Below, piece by piece: positions 42,569 to 54,375 of a stretch of 54,473 nt of DNA (position 1 is its first letter; the number at the start of each line of letters is the position of its first letter). The DNA lies in NCBI GenBank assembly GCA_946410085.1, contig CAMJZA010000019.1:1-54473 (forward strand), given 5' to 3'. Origin of the DNA: an uncultured Treponema sp. (GTDB taxonomy: Bacteria > Spirochaetota > Spirochaetia > Treponematales > Treponemataceae). The translations under genes and the position numbers were made by a program. The notes under the pieces are model-generated. The model was not told the origin of the DNA. It made no database searches and saw only the letters and a list, made by a program, of their open reading frames with translations.

Positions 42569-45500
42569 CTAGTCCTCGTCGGAAACGGATGCCAGATTCA
42601 CGTCGAGACTCTCACGGCGGTCCTCTTCAGCCTGCCGCTCCCGCTCCTCTTCAATGCGGCGCAGGGCAAGAATCTCTTCCATCTTTGCGTCAAGGTCTTC
42701 GCTCGAGCTGTCGGACAGCTTCACGTGCGAATACTGCCGCATACCCGTACCGGCGGGAATCATGTGGCCGATAATCACGTTCTCCTTCAGGCCGCGCAGG
42801 TGGTCGACAGACCCCTTGATTGCCGCCGTCGTAAGGACGCGGGTCGTCTCCTGGAAAGAAGATGCGGAAATGAAGGAATCCGTTCCGAGTGCTGCCTTGG
42901 AAATACCGAGGAACATCGGCTTCGCAATTGCCGGCTCTCCTCCGTCCTTTGCAACACGCTCGTTTTCAGCCCTGAACTCCCACTTGTCAACCTGATCACC
43001 GAAGATGAACTTCGTGTCACCAACCTTGACAATCTCGACCTTCTTGAGCATCTGCCGGATGATGATACCGATATGCTTGTCGTTTATCTTAACGCCCTGA
43101 GCACGGTAGACGGACTGAATCTGATCCATCAGGAAGTTCTGCAGTTCGTTCTCACCGCGGATCTCAAGGACCTCGTGCGGATCGGCAACACCGTCGCAGA
43201 GCATTTCGCCCGCTTCAACCCAGTCGCCGTCGCGGACAAGAAGCCGCTTCGTCATCGGAATCAGGTGATCAATCTTCCGCTCGTACTCGCCTTCAATCCT
43301 GATGGTCCGCTTCCCCTTCACGATCTTGCCGAACTTGACGGTACCGGCAATCTTCGCAAGGACCGTCGGATCCTTGGGCTTACGTGCCTCAAACAGCTCG
43401 GAGACGCGCGGCAAACCGAGCGTAATGTCGTTCGCCTTTTTCGCCGCCTTCGCAATGGAAGCAAGGTTTTCACCCTGGGAAACACTCTGCAAATCATCCA
43501 CAAGCAGACGGGCACCGGTCGGCATGTAGTAGCTTCCGAGCTCATTACCGGCATCATCGGTAATGGTGAGGCGGGGCTGCTTCGTATCCAGGTGCAGGGC
43601 ACTGATGTATTTGTTGACGTGCTCGGTTTCTTCGTCTTTCTTGGACTCAAGGGTTTCACCCTCAATGATGTCATCGTAATGGACGATACCGGACTGCTCG
43701 GCAATAATCGGTTCGTTGTGAGCCTCAAACTTACCGACCGGGGTTCCGCCGGACACAACGCATTCTGCCTTTACAAAATCCTTGTAAATCGTCGAACCGT
43801 TCTCGATCGTGATGTTCTGGTCATTGCTGACCAGGTACAGGGTCTTGCCATCGTCCTTTATCATCACGAATCCAGAGTCGGAAGCAAGTATATCCTGTCC
43901 CTTCCGGCTGATGATGACATTATCCTTACGGACGTAAGCACCGTCCTTTACGACCACCTCGTCGCCGCTTTCAACCGTGTAGCGGTTGAACAGCTTCGTG
44001 ACGACCATAAGGCCGCGGCGGGTAAAGAGCCGGTCACCGTTTTCCTTCTCAACGTAGCCCGGATATTCGTCACTTTCAAGCTTATCCTTCGTCTTACGGC
44101 CGGTGACGCTCTTAATATAGACATCATACTTCATCTTGATGCTGTTGTCGTCAGACGTCGTTTCGGCAGCACCACCCGTATGGAAGGTACGGAGTGTCAG
44201 CTGGGTACCCGGCTGTCCGATGGACTGGGCCGCAATCGTTCCGACTGCTTCACCGACTTCGACGAGCTTGTTGCGGGCAAGATCCTTACCGTAGCACTTG
44301 ACGCAGATGCCGTAACGGCTCTCACAGGTCAATACCGTACGCAGGCGGACCTTCTCGACACCGGCTTTATCAATTTTCTTCGCAAGCTCCTCATCGATGT
44401 ACTGGTTCACATTGCACAAAAGCTCGCCGGAAACCGGATCAAGCACGCGTTCTATCGAATAGTGCCCCTCTATGCGGCTCGCCAGCGACTCAACTACCGT
44501 CTCTCCATCCTTGATGGCGGTATAGTCAATACCGTTAATCGTACCGCAGTCCTCCTCGTTGACGACGACATTCTGCGAAACGTCGACAAGGCGGCGGGTC
44601 ATGTATCCTGCATCTGCAGTCTTAAGGGCCGTATCGGACAGTCCCTTGCGGGCACCGTTCGTTGAAATGAAGAACTCAATGACGGAAAGTCCTTCCTTGA
44701 AGTTTGCGCGGATCGGCAGCTCAATGATGTCTCCGTTCGGCTTCTGCATCAGACCGCGCATTGCGGCAAGCTGAGAAATCTGCTTCTTGGAACCGCGGGC
44801 ACCGGACGTTGCCATCATGTAAATCGTGTTGAAGCCGTCCTTGTCCTTTGCAAGGTTGTCCATCATGATGTTGGTCAGCTTGTCATTCGCCTTGGTCCAG
44901 ACATCAATGACGCGGTCATAGCGGTCATTCTGGGTAATGACACCGTCAGAGTACTGCCTGACGATTTTTTCAACTTTCCTGTCCGCTTCGTCAACGATGG
45001 TTTTCTTTTCCTCAGGAACAAGAATATCATCCATTGAGAGCGTTGCGCCGAAGAAGGTCGCATTCTTGTAACCGACATCCTTGATCGCATCGAGCATCTT
45101 AATCGTCAGCCATGCACCCTTTGCATGGTACACATCCTCGATCATCGAACGGAGCTTCTTGTCGTTCATCTGCTCGTTATAGTAGTCAACCTCATCGGGC
45201 ATCGCCTCGTTAAAGCGGAGGCGGCCGGCAGACGTCAGCACGTACGCGGAATCGGGATTCGGATCGGCATGCACCTGCTTGTTCAGCACGTTCCGGTGCA
45301 GCTTGATTTCCGCCTGCCATTCAATGGCACCGGAAGCAGCCGCAAGGCGAACCTCATCGGCGGAACTGAACAGCTTGCCCGTTCCCTTTGCACCCGGCTT
45401 GATGCTGGTCATGTAGTAGATGCCCAGAACCATATCCTGTGACGGATAGACGATTGAGTTGCCGTTTGCCGGATCAAGCAGGTTGCGGGCAGACAGCATG

Positions 45501-46924
45501 AGGGTCCAGCATTCCATCTGGGCAGCCTGCGTCAGCGGAACATGGATAGCCATCTGGTCACCGTCAAAGTCCGCATTGAACGCCTTACAGGCGAGCGGGT
45601 GCAGCTTGAGCGCCTTGCCGGGAACAAGGACAGGCTCAAAGGCCTGAATTCCCAGACGGTGCAGGGTCGGAGCACGGTTGAGCATGACGGGATGCTCGCG
45701 GACAACCTCGTCAAGAATCGCATAAACCTCGGGAGCCTCGCTTTCCACGAGCGTCTTTGCCTTCTTGATGTTGAAGACAACCCCCTTGTCTACGAGCTTC
45801 TTCTGCAGGAATGGCTTGAACAGCTCCAGCGCCATCTTTTCGGGAAGACCACACTGCCAGAGCTTGAGCTCAGGACCGCAGACAATAACGGAACGGCCGG
45901 AATAGTCTACGCGCTTTCCGAGCAGGTTCTGCCTGAAGCGACCCTGCTTACCCTTGAGCATATCGCTGATGGACTTGAGCGGACGGTTCGAAGCACCCTT
46001 CACGACCTTCTGCCGCTTCGTGTTGTCAAAGAGGGCGTCCACCGCCTCCTGCAGCATGCGCTTCTCGTTCCGGACAATGACGTCCGGGGCAGAAAGCGAA
46101 AGCAGCCGCTTCAGGCGGTTATTGCGGTTAATGACGCGGCGGTACAGATCGTTCAGGTCTGACGTCGCAAAGCGGCCTCCGTCCAGCTGAACCATCGGGC
46201 GCAGTTCCGGCGGAATCACCGGAATCACGTCCAGAATCATCCAGCTCGCCTTGTTGCCGGAAGCCCGGAAATCCTCGACAATGCTGATCCGCTTGAGGAG
46301 GCTCTTGTCGCTCTTAGCCCCCTTCTCAATCATCTTGGCACGCAGCTCAGCTGCAAGGGCATCAAGATCCAGGTTATCAAGCAGGGTCTTGATTGCCTCG
46401 GCACCCTGACCGGCAGAGAAAGAGCCGTTATAGCGCTCAACGGCAGAATTGTATTCATCTTCCGTCAAAAGCTGGTTTTTCTTCAGGTCCGTATCACCCG
46501 GATCCGTTACGATATACTTCTCGTAATAGAGGACCGAGCGCAGGGCCGCCATCTGCAGGTCAAGCAGCTTACCCATGCGGCTCGGAGAAGCATGATAGTA
46601 CCAGATATGGCTGACCGGAGCCGCAAGCTCAATGTGGCCGGTGCGCTCACGGCGGACCTTGAAGTGCGTTACCTCAACGCCGCAGCGGTCGCAGACAATA
46701 CCCTTGTAGCGGACGCTCTTGAACTTACCGCAGTAGCACTCCCACTCCTTCGTCGTACCGAAAATACGTTCACAGAACAGACCTTCCCGCTCGGGGCGGA
46801 GGGTCCGGTAGTTTATCGTTTCCGGTTTCTTAACCTCTCCGTACGACCAGGCCCTGATCGTATCAGGAGAGGACAGCTTTATCTTTAAACTTGCAAAATC
46901 CTGAATATCACGCATTTCACGCAT
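42569..46924 (-). CDS. rpoC: RNA polymerase beta' subunit
   Basis: 1451 residues from the ATG at 46924, which is 7 nt after AAGGAG; ATGs at 46930 and 46915 are alternatives. N-terminal zinc-binding CYCGKF...CDRCGVEV, catalytic NADFDGDQM (magnesium aspartates), bridge-helix and trigger-loop region ([19 protein letters not shown]), and the second zinc site [13 protein letters not shown]. The start overlaps the rpoB stop by 8 bp. Confidence 0.98.
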   Translation of the reverse strand: MREMRDIQDFASLKIKLSSPDTIRAWSYGEVKKPETINYRTLRPEREGLFCERIFGTTKEWECYCGKFKSVRYKGIVCDRCGVEVTHFKVRRERTGHIELAAPVSHIWYYHASPSRMGKLLDLQMAALRSVLYYEKYIVTDPGDTDLKKNQLLTEDEYNSAVERYNGSFSAGQGAEAIKTLLDNLDLDALAAELRAKMIEKGAKSDKSLLKRISIVEDFRASGNKASWMILDVIPVIPPELRPMVQLDGGRFATSDLNDLYRRVINRNNRLKRLLSLSAPDVIVRNEKRMLQEAVDALFDNTKRQKVVKGASNRPLKSISDMLKGKQGRFRQNLLGKRVDYSGRSVIVCGPELKLWQCGLPEKMALELFKPFLQKKLVDKGVVFNIKKAKTLVESEAPEVYAILDEVVREHPVMLNRAPTLHRLGIQAFEPVLVPGKALKLHPLACKAFNADFDGDQMAIHVPLTQAAQMECWTLMLSARNLLDPANGNSIVYPSQDMVLGIYYMTSIKPGAKGTGKLFSSADEVRLAAASGAIEWQAEIKLHRNVLNKQVHADPNPDSAYVLTSAGRLRFNEAMPDEVDYYNEQMNDKKLRSMIEDVYHAKGAWLTIKMLDAIKDVGYKNATFFGATLSMDDILVPEEKKTIVDEADRKVEKIVRQYSDGVITQNDRYDRVIDVWTKANDKLTNIMMDNLAKDKDGFNTIYMMATSGARGSKKQISQLAAMRGLMQKPNGDIIELPIRANFKEGLSVIEFFISTNGARKGLSDTALKTADAGYMTRRLVDVSQNVVVNEEDCGTINGIDYTAIKDGETVVESLASRIEGHYSIERVLDPVSGELLCNVNQYIDEELAKKIDKAGVEKVRLRTVLTCESRYGICVKCYGKDLARNKLVEVGEAVGTIAAQSIGQPGTQLTLRTFHTGGAAETTSDDNSIKMKYDVYIKSVTGRKTKDKLESDEYPGYVEKENGDRLFTRRGLMVVTKLFNRYTVESGDEVVVKDGAYVRKDNVIISRKGQDILASDSGFVMIKDDGKTLYLVSNDQNITIENGSTIYKDFVKAECVVSGGTPVGKFEAHNEPIIAEQSGIVHYDDIIEGETLESKKDEETEHVNKYISALHLDTKQPRLTITDDAGNELGSYYMPTGARLLVDDLQSVSQGENLASIAKAAKKANDITLGLPRVSELFEARKPKDPTVLAKIAGTVKFGKIVKGKRTIRIEGEYERKIDHLIPMTKRLLVRDGDWVEAGEMLCDGVADPHEVLEIRGENELQNFLMDQIQSVYRAQGVKINDKHIGIIIRQMLKKVEIVKVGDTKFIFGDQVDKWEFRAENERVAKDGGEPAIAKPMFLGISKAALGTDSFISASSFQETTRVLTTAAIKGSVDHLRGLKENVIIGHMIPAGTGMRQYSHVKLSDSSSEDLDAKMEEILALRRIEEERERQAEEDRRESLDVNLASVSDED

Positions 46925-49900
46925 TCTCATTCTCCTTGTCGAAACCGGATCCGACCTTGTTGATAATATCCTGCTCGCGTTCAGTCAAGGCAATCCGCTT
47001 ACCCTTATCATCATAAATCGTGAAATCCAGGGCAAGACCGCGAAGCTCCTGCACAAGGACATTGAATGACTCGGGCACGCCGATCATCATGCTCGGCTCG
47101 CCCTTAACCAGAGACTCGTAGGCCTTCGACCGTCCCGTCATGTCGTCAGACTTAATCGTCATCATCTCCTGCAGGGTATTCGCAGCACCGTATGCCTCCA
47201 GGGCCCAGACTTCCATTTCTCCGAGCCTCTGTCCTCCGAACTGCGCCTTTCCGCCGAGCGGCTGCTGGGTAACAAGCGAGTAAGGTCCGGTTGAACGGGC
47301 ATGCATCTTGTCGTCAACAAGGTGATGCAGCTTCATGAAGTAGATGACACCGACAAAAATCGGATTGACAAAGGGCTCTCCGGTCAGACCGTCGTGGACA
47401 ATCTGCTTGCAGTCGGGACTCAGGCCCGCCTCGCGCAGCTTGTCGGCAATCTGCTCCTGGCTCGGCGTCTGGAATGCCGGCGAGTCGTACCATTCGTTCA
47501 GAATCATACCGGCACGGCCAAGCTCGCTTTCCATTATCTGTCCGATGTTCATACGGGACGGAACGCCGAGCGGATTCAGGCACACGTCAAGCGGGGTACC
47601 GTCTTCCAGATAGGGCATATCCTCGATCGGGAGGATGCGGGCAACGACACCCTTGTTTCCGTGGCGTCCTGCCATCTTGTCACCGACGACGAGCTTACGC
47701 TTGTCGGCGATGATAACCTTAACGACCTCGTCAACACCGGGGTTAAGCTCATTGCCTTCCTTGCGGCTCAGGCGCTGAATGTCAATGACGACGCCTTCAA
47801 CTCCGTGCGGCAGGCGCAGGGAAGAATCGCGGACTTCCTTTGCCTTTTCACCGAAAATCGCATTGAGCAGCTTGAATTCCGGTGTCGTTTCGCTGTCATT
47901 CTTGGGCGTTACCTTACCGACGAGGATATCGCCAGAACGGACCTTTGCACCGACGCGGACGATTCCTTCGGCGTCAAGGTTGTCCAGGGTCTTTTCCGCC
48001 GTGTTCGGTACATCGCGGGTAATCTTTTCGGGTCCCAGCTTGGTCTCGCGGATTTCGGTCGAGAACTCGTGGATATGAACGGAGGTGTACATGTCCTCCT
48101 TGACGACCCGCTGGCTGATCAGGACGGCATCCTCATAGTTGTAGCCGTTCCAGGGAACAAAACCGACGAGGATATTGCGGCCGAGTGCAAGCTCGCCGTT
48201 AAAGGTTGCCGGTCCGTCAGCAATGACCTGACCTGCATCAACATGGTCGCCGACCTGCACGATGGGGCGCTGGTGGTTCACCGTATCGGAGTTCGTCTTC
48301 TGGTACTTCAGCAGGATGTACTCATCGTCGGCAACCGTCTTGTCTCTCTTGGCAGCATCGGGGCGGATTTTAATCTTGTCGCTTTCCACCCAGACGACCT
48401 CTCCGGCATGCTTCGCCTTGATGAGGACGCCGGAATCGTAGGCGGTCTTGCCTTCCATACCGGTTCCGACGTGCGGAGGCTCGGGGAACAGAAGGGGGAC
48501 TGCCTGCCGCTGCATGTTGCAGCCCATGAGGGCGCGGTTTGCATCGTCATGCTCCAGGAAGGGAACGAGGGATGCAGAAACGGAAATGACCTGGCGCGGG
48601 GACACGTCCATGTAGTTGATGTCCTTCGGCGCGCGGCTCGTATAGTCGCCCTGATGGCGGCAGGAAACCAGCTCCGTCGGGAAGGAACCGTCGCTCTTCA
48701 TGCCCTCGGTAACCTGACCGATGTAATAGTTGTCCTCATCCATTGCGGTCAGGTACTCGACGTCCTTCGTTGCCTTGCCGTCAACAACCTTGCGGTAGGG
48801 CTCTTCAAGGAAGCCGTACTCGTTGACCTTCGTAAAGATGGCGAGCGACACGATAAGGCCGATGTTCGGACCTTCCGGCGTCTCGATCGGGCACATGCGG
48901 CCGTAGTGCGTATAGTGAACGTCGCGGACCTCAAAGCCTGCCCGCTCACGGGAAAGGCCGCCCGGTCCGAGTGCGTTCAGGCGGCGCTTGTGCGTCAGCT
49001 CTGAAAGCGGGTTACACTGATCCATGAACTGGGACAGCTGTGAAGAACCGAAGAACTCCTTGATGCTCGAAACAATCGGCTTTATGGAAATGAGGTCCTG
49101 CGGCTTGATCGTGTCCACTTCCTTCATGTTCATGCGGTCCTTTGCAATCCGCTCCATGCGGGCAAAAGCCGTCTTGAACTGGTTGGTCAAAAGCTCACCG
49201 ACGGAACGGACACGGCGGTTCCCCAGGTGGTCAATGTCGTCAAGTCCCCGGTCACCGATGTAGACCTCAATCAGGTGCTTCATCGTGAGGATGATGTCGC
49301 GCGGAATCAGGACAGTCTCGTCCCCGTTGCCCATACCGACATCCGGCGCGATATCAGGACCGTAATACCCGAAAATCTTGCTGAGCTTATAGCGTCCGAC
49401 CTTGCCCAGATCATAGCGGCGGTTGGAGAAGAACATCGAATTGATTTCCTTCTCGGCATTCTCAAAGGTCGTCGGTTCACCGGGACGCAGCACCTCATAC
49501 ACCTTGGCAATGCAGTCCTCTTTAGACGGCTCATCAATGTCAGCAGGAACGCCTTCCTTGCTGAACAGAATCTCTTCTTTATCAAAGCAGTTTACGATGA
49601 TCTCGCTGTCGAGCGAAGGATTCGTTTCGTCCTTTTCCTTCTTGTCCTTGCGGGCATTGAACTCAATGAGCCTGATCTTCGTGATTTCATTGGCGACAAG
49701 TTCGTCCACATCGTGGGACTGGAGCTTGTGGCCGGCACGGAAGAGAACCTTTTCCTCGCCCTCTTCGTTCTTGAACGTAACCGGAGCAGCGAGGACACGG
49801 TCACGGAGCCCCTCACGGTCCTTCGCTTCAGCGGCAACCTCAACTTCTTCGGTCGTATAGAAACAGTTGATTATCTTTTCACGGGTCGAAAAATCAAAGC

Positions 49901-50537
49901 CGTCTTTCTCGGGATCACTGATGGCACGGAGGAACACTGTGCCGAGAATCTTCTTCTTGCGGTCAATCTTCGCGTAAATGAGTTCCTTCTTCTGGTCAAT
50001 CTCAAACTCAAGCCATGAACCGCGGTAGGGAATAATGCGGCTGGAATACACACCCTTGTCATGCTGAAAAATGACTCCCGGAGAACGGTGAATCTGGCTG
50101 ACAACAACGCGCTCCGCACCGTTCACGATGAAGGTGCCGCGGTCGGTCATGAGGGGCACGTCACCCATGTAGATTTCCTTCTGCATGATCGTGCCGGACT
50201 CGTTCAAAATCAGCGAAATGTTCGCCTTGAGCGGCACGTTATAGGTGATGCCCTTTTTCTTGCATTCAATTTCGGAATTCTTAATGTTGTCAAAGTCAAG
50301 GCTGTAAGACTCAAACTCGAGCGTCATGCTCTCATCCTGATTCGTAATCGGGAAGGTAGAAGTAAAGACTTCCTGAAGGCCCTGATTCAAAGGCTCCTCG
50401 CCCTTGGAAAGCCGTTCCCGCTGAATGAAACTCTCATAGGAAGAAAGCTGGATGTCTACCAGATTCGGAAGGGGCATGAAATCCTTTATATCCTTTCCGA
50501 TATACTGCCTTACAATCTTTTTGGTCTTTGCGTACAT
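46917..50537 (-). CDS. rpoB: RNA polymerase beta subunit, with rifampicin-site Asn
   Basis: 1206 residues from ATG 50537 (GAGG 6 nt upstream). All conserved blocks are present, including [11 protein letters not shown] and [10 protein letters not shown]. In the rifampicin pocket the sequence is [20 protein letters not shown] then [12 protein letters not shown]. coli Asn518 is Cys508 here and Ser531 is Asn521 (codon AAC, 48977-48975). Asn at 531 is the known basis of intrinsic rifampicin resistance in Borrelia and treponemes. Confidence 0.98.
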   Translation of the reverse strand: MYAKTKKIVRQYIGKDIKDFMPLPNLVDIQLSSYESFIQRERLSKGEEPLNQGLQEVFTSTFPITNQDESMTLEFESYSLDFDNIKNSEIECKKKGITYNVPLKANISLILNESGTIMQKEIYMGDVPLMTDRGTFIVNGAERVVVSQIHRSPGVIFQHDKGVYSSRIIPYRGSWLEFEIDQKKELIYAKIDRKKKILGTVFLRAISDPEKDGFDFSTREKIINCFYTTEEVEVAAEAKDREGLRDRVLAAPVTFKNEEGEEKVLFRAGHKLQSHDVDELVANEITKIRLIEFNARKDKKEKDETNPSLDSEIIVNCFDKEEILFSKEGVPADIDEPSKEDCIAKVYEVLRPGEPTTFENAEKEINSMFFSNRRYDLGKVGRYKLSKIFGYYGPDIAPDVGMGNGDETVLIPRDIILTMKHLIEVYIGDRGLDDIDHLGNRRVRSVGELLTNQFKTAFARMERIAKDRMNMKEVDTIKPQDLISIKPIVSSIKEFFGSSQLSQFMDQCNPLSELTHKRRLNALGPGGLSRERAGFEVRDVHYTHYGRMCPIETPEGPNIGLIVSLAIFTKVNEYGFLEEPYRKVVDGKATKDVEYLTAMDEDNYYIGQVTEGMKSDGSFPTELVSCRHQGDYTSRAPKDINYMDVSPRQVISVSASLVPFLEHDDANRALMGCNMQRQAVPLLFPEPPHVGTGMEGKTAYDSGVLIKAKHAGEVVWVESDKIKIRPDAAKRDKTVADDEYILLKYQKTNSDTVNHQRPIVQVGDHVDAGQVIADGPATFNGELALGRNILVGFVPWNGYNYEDAVLISQRVVKEDMYTSVHIHEFSTEIRETKLGPEKITRDVPNTAEKTLDNLDAEGIVRVGAKVRSGDILVGKVTPKNDSETTPEFKLLNAIFGEKAKEVRDSSLRLPHGVEGVVIDIQRLSRKEGNELNPGVDEVVKVIIADKRKLVVGDKMAGRHGNKGVVARILPIEDMPYLEDGTPLDVCLNPLGVPSRMNIGQIMESELGRAGMILNEWYDSPAFQTPSQEQIADKLREAGLSPDCKQIVHDGLTGEPFVNPIFVGVIYFMKLHHLVDDKMHARSTGPYSLVTQQPLGGKAQFGGQRLGEMEVWALEAYGAANTLQEMMTIKSDDMTGRSKAYESLVKGEPSMMIGVPESFNVLVQELRGLALDFTIYDDKGKRIALTEREQDIINKVGSGFDKENENA

Positions 50538-50540
50538 CAA

Positions 50541-50779
50541 ATACCTCGTGTGGTTGCTAGGACTGATACCTCAAGAACCGCAGCAAGCAAAAACTTTGCT
50601 CTACACGAGATCATAGGCTCTCACGGAAGTCCCTTCCGTATGGGTGCTGTCAAACCGGTCCCATAATCCGGTTCAAAATGCGTCTAAGACACTGCAAACC
50701 TTTGGAGGAAATGCCTCCAAAGGCCTGCAGCATGAGTCAATCAGTATCGTTGTTCTGGAATCGAACGAACGGAAGCAAT
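50541..50779 (-). other. rplL-rpoB intergenic leader with serial hairpins
   Basis: No gene. Three perfect hairpins lie in series on the minus strand: CCTTTGGAGG-CATTT-CCTCCAAAGG (50723-50699, 10 bp), AACCGG / CCGGTT (about 50673-50653) and ACGGAAG-GGA-CTTCCGT (50639-50623). None has a proper T-run. In E. coli this gap carries an attenuator and an RNase III site; the position matches. Confidence 0.65.
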
Positions 50780-51151
50780 TTACTTCTTGCTCGCCTTTCC
50801 ACCGGCAGCCTCGATGTCGGCAATCATCTTGTCGGCATCGGCCTTGGAAACGCCTTCCTTCAAGGGCTTCGGAGCTCCCTCAACGAGAGCCTTAGCCTCG
50901 CCGAGGCCCAGACCGGTGATCGTGCGGACGACCTTGATGACGGCAATCTTCTTTGCTGCATCGAAGGAATCGAGCGTAACGGTGAACTCAGTCTGCTCTT
51001 CAGCAGCGGGAGCAGCGGGACCGGCAGCAACAGCAACGGGAGCAGCAGCGGTAACGCCGAACTTCTCTTCCATCGCCTTCACCAGATCAGCAGCCTGCTG
51101 AACCGTCATGTTCGCAATCGCGTCCAGAATCTCATCATTTGAAAGTGCCAT
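50780..51151 (-). CDS. rplL: 50S ribosomal protein L7/L12
   Basis: 123 residues from ATG 51151 ([17 protein letters not shown]). N-terminal dimerisation domain, Ala/Pro hinge (38-55) and the C-terminal factor-binding domain with [19 protein letters not shown]. Forms the stalk with L10 and recruits translation factors. Confidence 0.97.
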   Translation of the reverse strand: MALSNDEILDAIANMTVQQAADLVKAMEEKFGVTAAAPVAVAAGPAAPAAEEQTEFTVTLDSFDAAKKIAVIKVVRTITGLGLGEAKALVEGAPKPLKEGVSKADADKMIADIEAAGGKASKK

Positions 51152-51308
51152 AATTGTCTTCTCCATACAGCCACATCAGTGGCATTTATTGTGCCCCGCA
51201 GAGCGAAACCAACGGTAACGCTGCATCTGCTTCGGGCTTTGTTCCGCAGACAGTAATCAGCACATCGAAGCCTGACTGCGGTTTTTGTTACGTGCTTCCG
51301 GCCAGACC
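51152..51308 (-). other. rplJ-rplL gap with hairpins
   Basis: 157 bp without a gene, longer than usual between these two. CCGCAG / CTGCGG (51281-51276 and 51249-51244) encloses further partial pairing, and GCCAC-TGAT-GTGGC lies just before rplL. The structures may tune the L12 excess over L10 (inference). Confidence 0.5.
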
Positions 51309-51878
51309 TTATGCGGTCGGAGCCTCGGCCTTTGCCTCTTCGGCAGCGGGAGCTGCTTCAGCAGCATCTGCGCCTGCACCACCCTTCTTCTCGACGTAAG
51401 CCTGCAGGGTTGCGGCGAGCTGACGGGCAGGTCCGTTGATTGCGGACATGAGCATTGCAATGAGCTGCTTCTTCCCGGGCAACTTTGAGAAAGCCTCGAT
51501 CTTTGCCTGATCGTAGACTTCCTTCTCAACCCAGGCGCCCTTCACGTCAAGGGACGGTGCCTCTTTCTTGAAGTCAAAGAGAATCTTTGCGACTTCGTTG
51601 GCATCTTCCTTGACCATCGCAATGGCGGTCGGTCCCTTGAGGTATTCCGACACGGCATCAATCTTCATCTCGTCAAACGCAACGCGGGCAAAGTTATTCT
51701 TGAAAACCTTGAGCTGTGCATTCTTCTCGCGCAGGCTGTGGCGGAGCTTCGTAATCTGCTCAACCGTCAGTCCACGGTAATCGGCGAAAATGAAATCCTC
51801 ATAGCCAGAAAGGATCTTCCTGGTCTCTTCGATGGCAGCCGTCTTGGCCGGCTGAAGCTTCTTTGCAAGTACTGCCAT
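51309..51878 (-). CDS. rplJ: 50S ribosomal protein L10
   Basis: 189 residues; SGYEDFIFADYRGLTVEQIT, LRHSLREKNAQLKVFKNNF and an Ala-rich C-terminal tail binding L7/L12. Start overlaps the rplA stop codon. Confidence 0.97.
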   Translation of the reverse strand: MAVLAKKLQPAKTAAIEETRKILSGYEDFIFADYRGLTVEQITKLRHSLREKNAQLKVFKNNFARVAFDEMKIDAVSEYLKGPTAIAMVKEDANEVAKILFDFKKEAPSLDVKGAWVEKEVYDQAKIEAFSKLPGKKQLIAMLMSAINGPARQLAATLQAYVEKKGGAGADAAEAAPAAEEAKAEAPTA

Positions 51879-52558
51879 TAGGCTTCCTCCTTGTGGTCAA
51901 TCCATACTCCAGGTCCCATCGATGAACTCAGGGAAACAGAACGGATGAAATCTACCTTTGCGGTTGCCGGCTTCTTGCGGTCAAGCTCCGTCAGGAAGAC
52001 GGAAATGTTCTCGGCGGTATCCTTGGGATCCATGGAAACCTTTCCGACCGGGATATGCACGACTCCGCCCTTGTCAGCGCGGAACTCAGTGCGTCCCTTC
52101 TTGAGCTCGGCAACAGCCTTCGCAATGTCATTCGTAACGGTTCCGGTCTTGGGGTTCGGCATGAGGCCCTTGCGGCCCAGCACCATACCCAGACGACCGA
52201 CGTCCTTCATCATGTCGGGAGTAGCAACGGCGATATCAAAATCGGTCCAGCCACCCTTTACCTTCTCAATGAACTCCGTGGAACCGGCATAGAGGGCACC
52301 GGCATCCTTTGCTTCCTGAACCCGCTCATCCTTACAGAACACGAGGACGCGCTTCTCACCGGCAAACTGGTGGGGGAACACGAGCGTGTCGCGGACAGAC
52401 TGGTTCTTCTCCAGGTGCAGGCTTACGGAAAGCTCAACCGTCTCGTCGAACTTCACGTAATGAAGATCCTTCACCAGCTTTGCTGCCTCGGCGATGGAAT
52501 ACTTCTTAGCGGGGTCATATTTCTTCAATGAATCAACATACTTCTTTCCGTGCTTCAT
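51878..52558 (-). CDS. rplA: 50S ribosomal protein L1
   Basis: 226 residues; [40 protein letters not shown] and VDFIRSVSLSSSMGPGVWID. Forms the L1 stalk that moves the E-site tRNA. Overlaps rplK by one base. Confidence 0.97.
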   Translation of the reverse strand: MKHGKKYVDSLKKYDPAKKYSIAEAAKLVKDLHYVKFDETVELSVSLHLEKNQSVRDTLVFPHQFAGEKRVLVFCKDERVQEAKDAGALYAGSTEFIEKVKGGWTDFDIAVATPDMMKDVGRLGMVLGRKGLMPNPKTGTVTNDIAKAVAELKKGRTEFRADKGGVVHIPVGKVSMDPKDTAENISVFLTELDRKKPATAKVDFIRSVSLSSSMGPGVWIDHKEEA

Positions 52559-52992
52559 TACTTGGCCTCCACTTCAACACCCATGCTGCGGGCAGTTCCG
52601 GCGATAATCTTCTTCGCAGCCTCAAGGTCATTTGCATTGAGATCAGGGAGCTTTGTCTTTGCAATCTCCTCAAGATCCTTCTGCTTGAGCGTACCGACCT
52701 TGTCGCGGAGCGGGTTACCGGATCCTTTCTGGATGCCGACAGCCTTGCGGATAAGAACCGCCGCGGGGGGCGTCTTAAGGATGAATGTAAATGATTTGTC
52801 CTGATAGACCGTGATGACAACCGGGATAATCAATCCCTTTTCCATCTTCTTCGTACGGTCATTGAACTCCGTGACGAACTTGGGGGCAGGAACACCGTGC
52901 GGTCCCAAGGCAGGTCCAATCGGAGGAGCCGGCGTCGCAGCACCTGCAGGGCACTGCAGTTTAATGATAGCCGTCACCTTTTTCTGAGCCAT
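52558..52992 (-). CDS. rplK: 50S ribosomal protein L11
   Basis: 144 residues; [20 protein letters not shown] and the C-terminal [20 protein letters not shown]. Binds the GTPase centre of 23S rRNA; the thiostrepton site. Preceded by a leader hairpin. Confidence 0.97.
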   Translation of the reverse strand: MAQKKVTAIIKLQCPAGAATPAPPIGPALGPHGVPAPKFVTEFNDRTKKMEKGLIIPVVITVYQDKSFTFILKTPPAAVLIRKAVGIQKGSGNPLRDKVGTLKQKDLEEIAKTKLPDLNANDLEAAKKIIAGTARSMGVEVEAK

Positions 52993-53018
52993 AATGTATC
53001 TCCTGATGTGGTAGTAGC

Positions 53019-53051
53019 GAAGGGCCTTTGTCCAACGGACCGGATCCCTTC
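53019..53051 (-). promoter_or_regulatory. Hairpin in the rplK leader
   Basis: GAAGGG / CCCTTC enclosing a GGTCC-GTT-GGAC stem, about 30 nt before the rplK start. It resembles the position of the L1 feedback site in other bacteria; binding is not shown by sequence alone. A GCAGGCATGCCTGC palindrome lies just upstream. Confidence 0.5.
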
Positions 53052-53102
53052 TCCCATATTTTCAGGGCTGCAGGCATGCCTGCGCCCGTCAAATGACAAC
53101 AG

Positions 53103-53741
53103 TTAAATCTTTTCGACCTGGGTCACATCGACCTCGACGGGGGTCGCGCGGCCAAAAATCTGTACGTTGACACGGAGCTTGTTCTTGTCGGCAAGAATCT
53201 CTTCCACTGTACCGCTGAAGGTTGCGAAAGGTCCTTCCGTAATCTTTACCCTGTCGTTGATATCGAAATCCTGCTGGATGAAGGCAGCCTTGTCGCCCTT
53301 CACCTCGCCGGTCTGCAGGCGGATCTTGTTGTATTCGGCATCTGAAATGGGCTTCGGACGCTCCGTCGGCTTCGTACCGACAAAACCGTTTACACCCTGA
53401 ATTTTCCTGATTTTTGCGCAGGGATCCTTCCAGCCCTTCTGAGCACCCGTACCGTCAGCTTCCTGCGGCAGGCACATCTCTACCAGAATATAGCCGGGCA
53501 GTACTTTCTCATTGCGCTTAACCGGCTTACCGGACTTTGTCATTCCGATAATCTCCCGCATCGGAACCTTTACCGTCCGCAGCAGGGGATATAGATCTTC
53601 ACCGGGGGCAGCCTGCTTCGCTTCTTCAAGCCCGCGTTTTTCGGCTGCAATAAGCATATTGATTTCTTTTTCAACCTTCTGTTCGTAGCCTGTATAGGTC
53701 TGAACAACGTACCACTCGTAATTTCTTTTCTTTTCTGACAT
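53103..53741 (-). CDS. nusG: Transcription elongation/antitermination factor NusG
   Basis: 212 residues; NGN domain ([20 protein letters not shown]), a roughly 20-residue insertion ([20 protein letters not shown]) and the C-terminal KOW domain ([19 protein letters not shown]). Links polymerase to ribosome or Rho. Confidence 0.96.
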   Translation of the reverse strand: MSEKKRNYEWYVVQTYTGYEQKVEKEINMLIAAEKRGLEEAKQAAPGEDLYPLLRTVKVPMREIIGMTKSGKPVKRNEKVLPGYILVEMCLPQEADGTGAQKGWKDPCAKIRKIQGVNGFVGTKPTERPKPISDAEYNKIRLQTGEVKGDKAAFIQQDFDINDRVKITEGPFATFSGTVEEILADKNKLRVNVQIFGRATPVEVDVTQVEKI

Positions 53742-53855
53742 CTCTGCTACTCTGACAGTATTATTTTCCGTCTATACAAGCCGGCGCACTGCACACAGCC
53801 TCTCACAGACCCCAAAAACGAAGGCACCAGAAAGGATTTTCAAAGCTCCGGCAGG

Positions 53856-54035
53856 CTAGAATATAAGCCGGAGACCCTCCGTAAACAGCAAGTCAAGAAG
53901 TCCCAAAATCAGGGCAACAACAATCGTCGAGACAATGACAACCTTTACCGATGCAACGGCTTCCGCCCGTGAAGGCCACACAACCTTTCCAAGCTCTCCG
54001 ACGCACTCCCTGCAAAACTGGACAAACTTCTTCAT
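53856..54035 (-). CDS. secE: Protein translocase subunit SecE
   Basis: 59 residues: MKKFVQFCRECVGELGKVVW then PSRAEAVASVKVVIVSTIVV and a single membrane segment ending LLDLLFTEGLRLIF. The amphipathic helix with ELGKVVWPSR is the SecE signature. It is the short single-span form. Clamps SecY. Lies between tRNA-Trp and nusG. Confidence 0.95.
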   Translation of the reverse strand: MKKFVQFCRECVGELGKVVWPSRAEAVASVKVVIVSTIVVALILGLLDLLFTEGLRLIF

Positions 54036-54054
54036 CTATCAACCTCTTGCGTAC

Positions 54055-54126
54055 AGGCCAGGCAGGACTCGAACCCGCGACAACCGGTTTTGGAGACCGG
54101 GACTCTACCAACTGAGCTACTGACCT
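54055..54126 (-). tRNA. tRNA-Trp (CCA anticodon)
   Basis: 72 nt cloverleaf on the minus strand: acceptor AGGTCAG / CTGGCCT with one GU pair, anticodon loop CTCCAAA between CCGGT and ACCGG, T arm GCGGG-TTCGAGT-CCTGC. The 3' CCA is not encoded. Confidence 0.97.
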
Positions 54127-54129
54127 AAG

Positions 54130-54151
54130 CTTGACCGTACATACGGTCAAG
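54130..54151. other. 10-bp perfect inverted repeat between rpmG and tRNA-Trp
   Basis: CTTGACCGTA-CA-TACGGTCAAG, 3 bp upstream of the tRNA 5' end. No T-run. A likely processing hairpin separating the mRNA from the tRNA, or a dyad protein site. Confidence 0.7.
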
Positions 54152-54166
54152 TTGTATTTTCATCGA

Positions 54167-54343
54167 TTATTTTACCTTCGTTTCCTTATGTAGGGTCTCT
54201 TTCCTGCACCAGGGGCAGAACTTGTTCTTCTCAAGCTTACCGGTGATATTCTTACGGTTCTTATATGTCGTATAGTTCTTGCGCTTGCAGTCACTGCAGG
54301 CAAGGGCAATAATCTCCACAGCTGTCTTCTTCTTGCTAGACAT
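54167..54343 (-). CDS. rpmG: 50S ribosomal protein L33, zinc form
   Basis: 58 residues (MSSKKKTAVEIIALACSDCK then RKNYTTYKNRKNITGKLEKN). Zinc ligands Cys16, Cys19, Cys43 and Cys46 are kept (CSDC, CPWC). Lies between tRNA-Thr and tRNA-Trp. Confidence 0.95.
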   Translation of the reverse strand: MSSKKKTAVEIIALACSDCKRKNYTTYKNRKNITGKLEKNKFCPWCRKETLHKETKVK

Positions 54344-54375
54344 ACGTTTTCTCCTTAAACCTGTTAATTCCTGAA

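Noticed and set aside
42725-44665. Long plus-strand open frame (646 codons) opposite rpoC, and similar ones at 47301-49004 and 5379-6599
   Set aside because: They lie wholly antisense to strongly conserved genes and carry no recognisable domain; G+C-biased third positions produce such shadow frames.
53893-54150. 85-residue minus-strand frame over secE and tRNA-Trp
   Set aside because: It is out of frame with the real secE and runs through the tRNA.
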